Source: a bacterium TMED88 (lineage in GTDB: Bacteria > Myxococcota_A > UBA9160 > UBA4427). From it: 50,964 nt of DNA. The DNA lies in NCBI GenBank assembly GCA_002171515.1, contig NHEP01000076.1:1-50964 (forward strand), read 5' to 3'. Below, one piece after another: positions 50,813-50,964 of the stretch. Within the stretch, counting starts at the first letter, position 1, and each line of letters opens with the position of its first letter. Below the pieces are notes generated by a model, which was not told where the DNA came from, did no database searches, and worked only from the letters and a program-made list of their open reading frames with translations. Position numbers and translations under genes: made by a program.

Positions 50813-50964
50813 ACCTTAGATGTAGCACCCGCAATCGGACTGCGGGGCCGAATCGATATCCGATCAAGCCGCAGGCTGTATGCAATCCGGAGCATCATGC
50901 CGGGGATGGTTAACTTGGGTGCCGACGGCGAAGGATTCGAGGGTGCCTGGGGCCGCGGGAACGA

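Noticed and set aside
1..50964. CRISPR arrays, insertion sequences, integrases, prophage genes
   Set aside because: No direct-repeat/spacer pattern, transposase, terminal inverted repeats or phage structural genes were seen on either strand.

Overview
The window is about 51 kb of GC-rich (roughly 60% by eye), densely coded chromosomal DNA from a Gram-negative bacterium. A TonB/ExbB/ExbD system, type IV pilus minor pilins with PilY1, an AsmA-like protein, an OmpA-family lipoprotein and a PEP-CTERM protein all require an outer membrane. The mix of steroid-type flavoprotein, phytanoyl-CoA dioxygenase-like, MBL and alpha/beta-hydrolase genes with a DUF3450/TtpC-type TonB operon fits an uncultured delta-proteobacteria-like lineage (Myxococcota/Binatota type), but that placement is inference. 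I see no tRNA, rRNA, CRISPR array, insertion sequence or integrase.

Layout. 1-1074: 3' part of an FAD-dependent dehydrogenase whose left side is an in-frame 9-bp tandem repeat. 1076-4110 (-): OmpA-like lipoprotein and a symporter-type membrane domain fused to a solute-binding domain. 4204-7873 (+): DUF1214 protein coupled to a tungstate-type ABC transporter (tupABC). 7978-17978 (+): pilus assembly ATPase, Ycf46-like AAA ATPase, FimT/PilV/PilW/PilX pseudopilins, PilY1 and a small exported PilY2-like protein. 17991-19632 (-): YjbQ, a small basic-pocket protein and a PEP-CTERM protein. 19969-20769 (+): phytanoyl-CoA dioxygenase-like enzyme.

20822-25952 (-): a HelD-like helicase preceded by a tight three-gene operon: a zinc-ribbon MotA/TolQ/ExbB channel and two different single-pass 'rod' proteins. 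A PEGA-domain membrane protein is divergent from it (26103-27374). 27383-29590 (-): MATE exporter and a stand-alone M41-like protein whose HExxH motif reads HQAGH. 29904-35041 (+): a complete TonB2-type energising operon (DUF3450, TtpC, ExbB, ExbD, TonB, TPR), then an MBL-fold hydrolase. 36081-39119 (-): AsmA-like giant. 39303-43252 (+): alpha/beta hydrolase, methyltransferase and MFS transporter, with a noncoding gap at 40587-41032 that contains a strong minus-strand terminator. 43274-50812 (-): glycosyltransferase-like membrane protein, DsbA-like oxidoreductase, small acidic protein, alkyltransferase-like protein, M3 oligopeptidase and a sodium/solute symporter with its small partner.

Together the window holds two separate proton-channel-driven machines. 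The TonB2 operon is a known layout. The 23065-25952 operon is not a system I can name: its two rod proteins align with the local ExbD, but only one keeps the membrane aspartate, which suggests an asymmetric stator. That operon, with its divergent PEGA partner, is my best candidate for an undescribed system. Other points worth checking are the symporter/solute-receptor fusion with degenerate transport motifs, the apparent pseudoprotease, the in-frame minisatellite and the orphan terminator.
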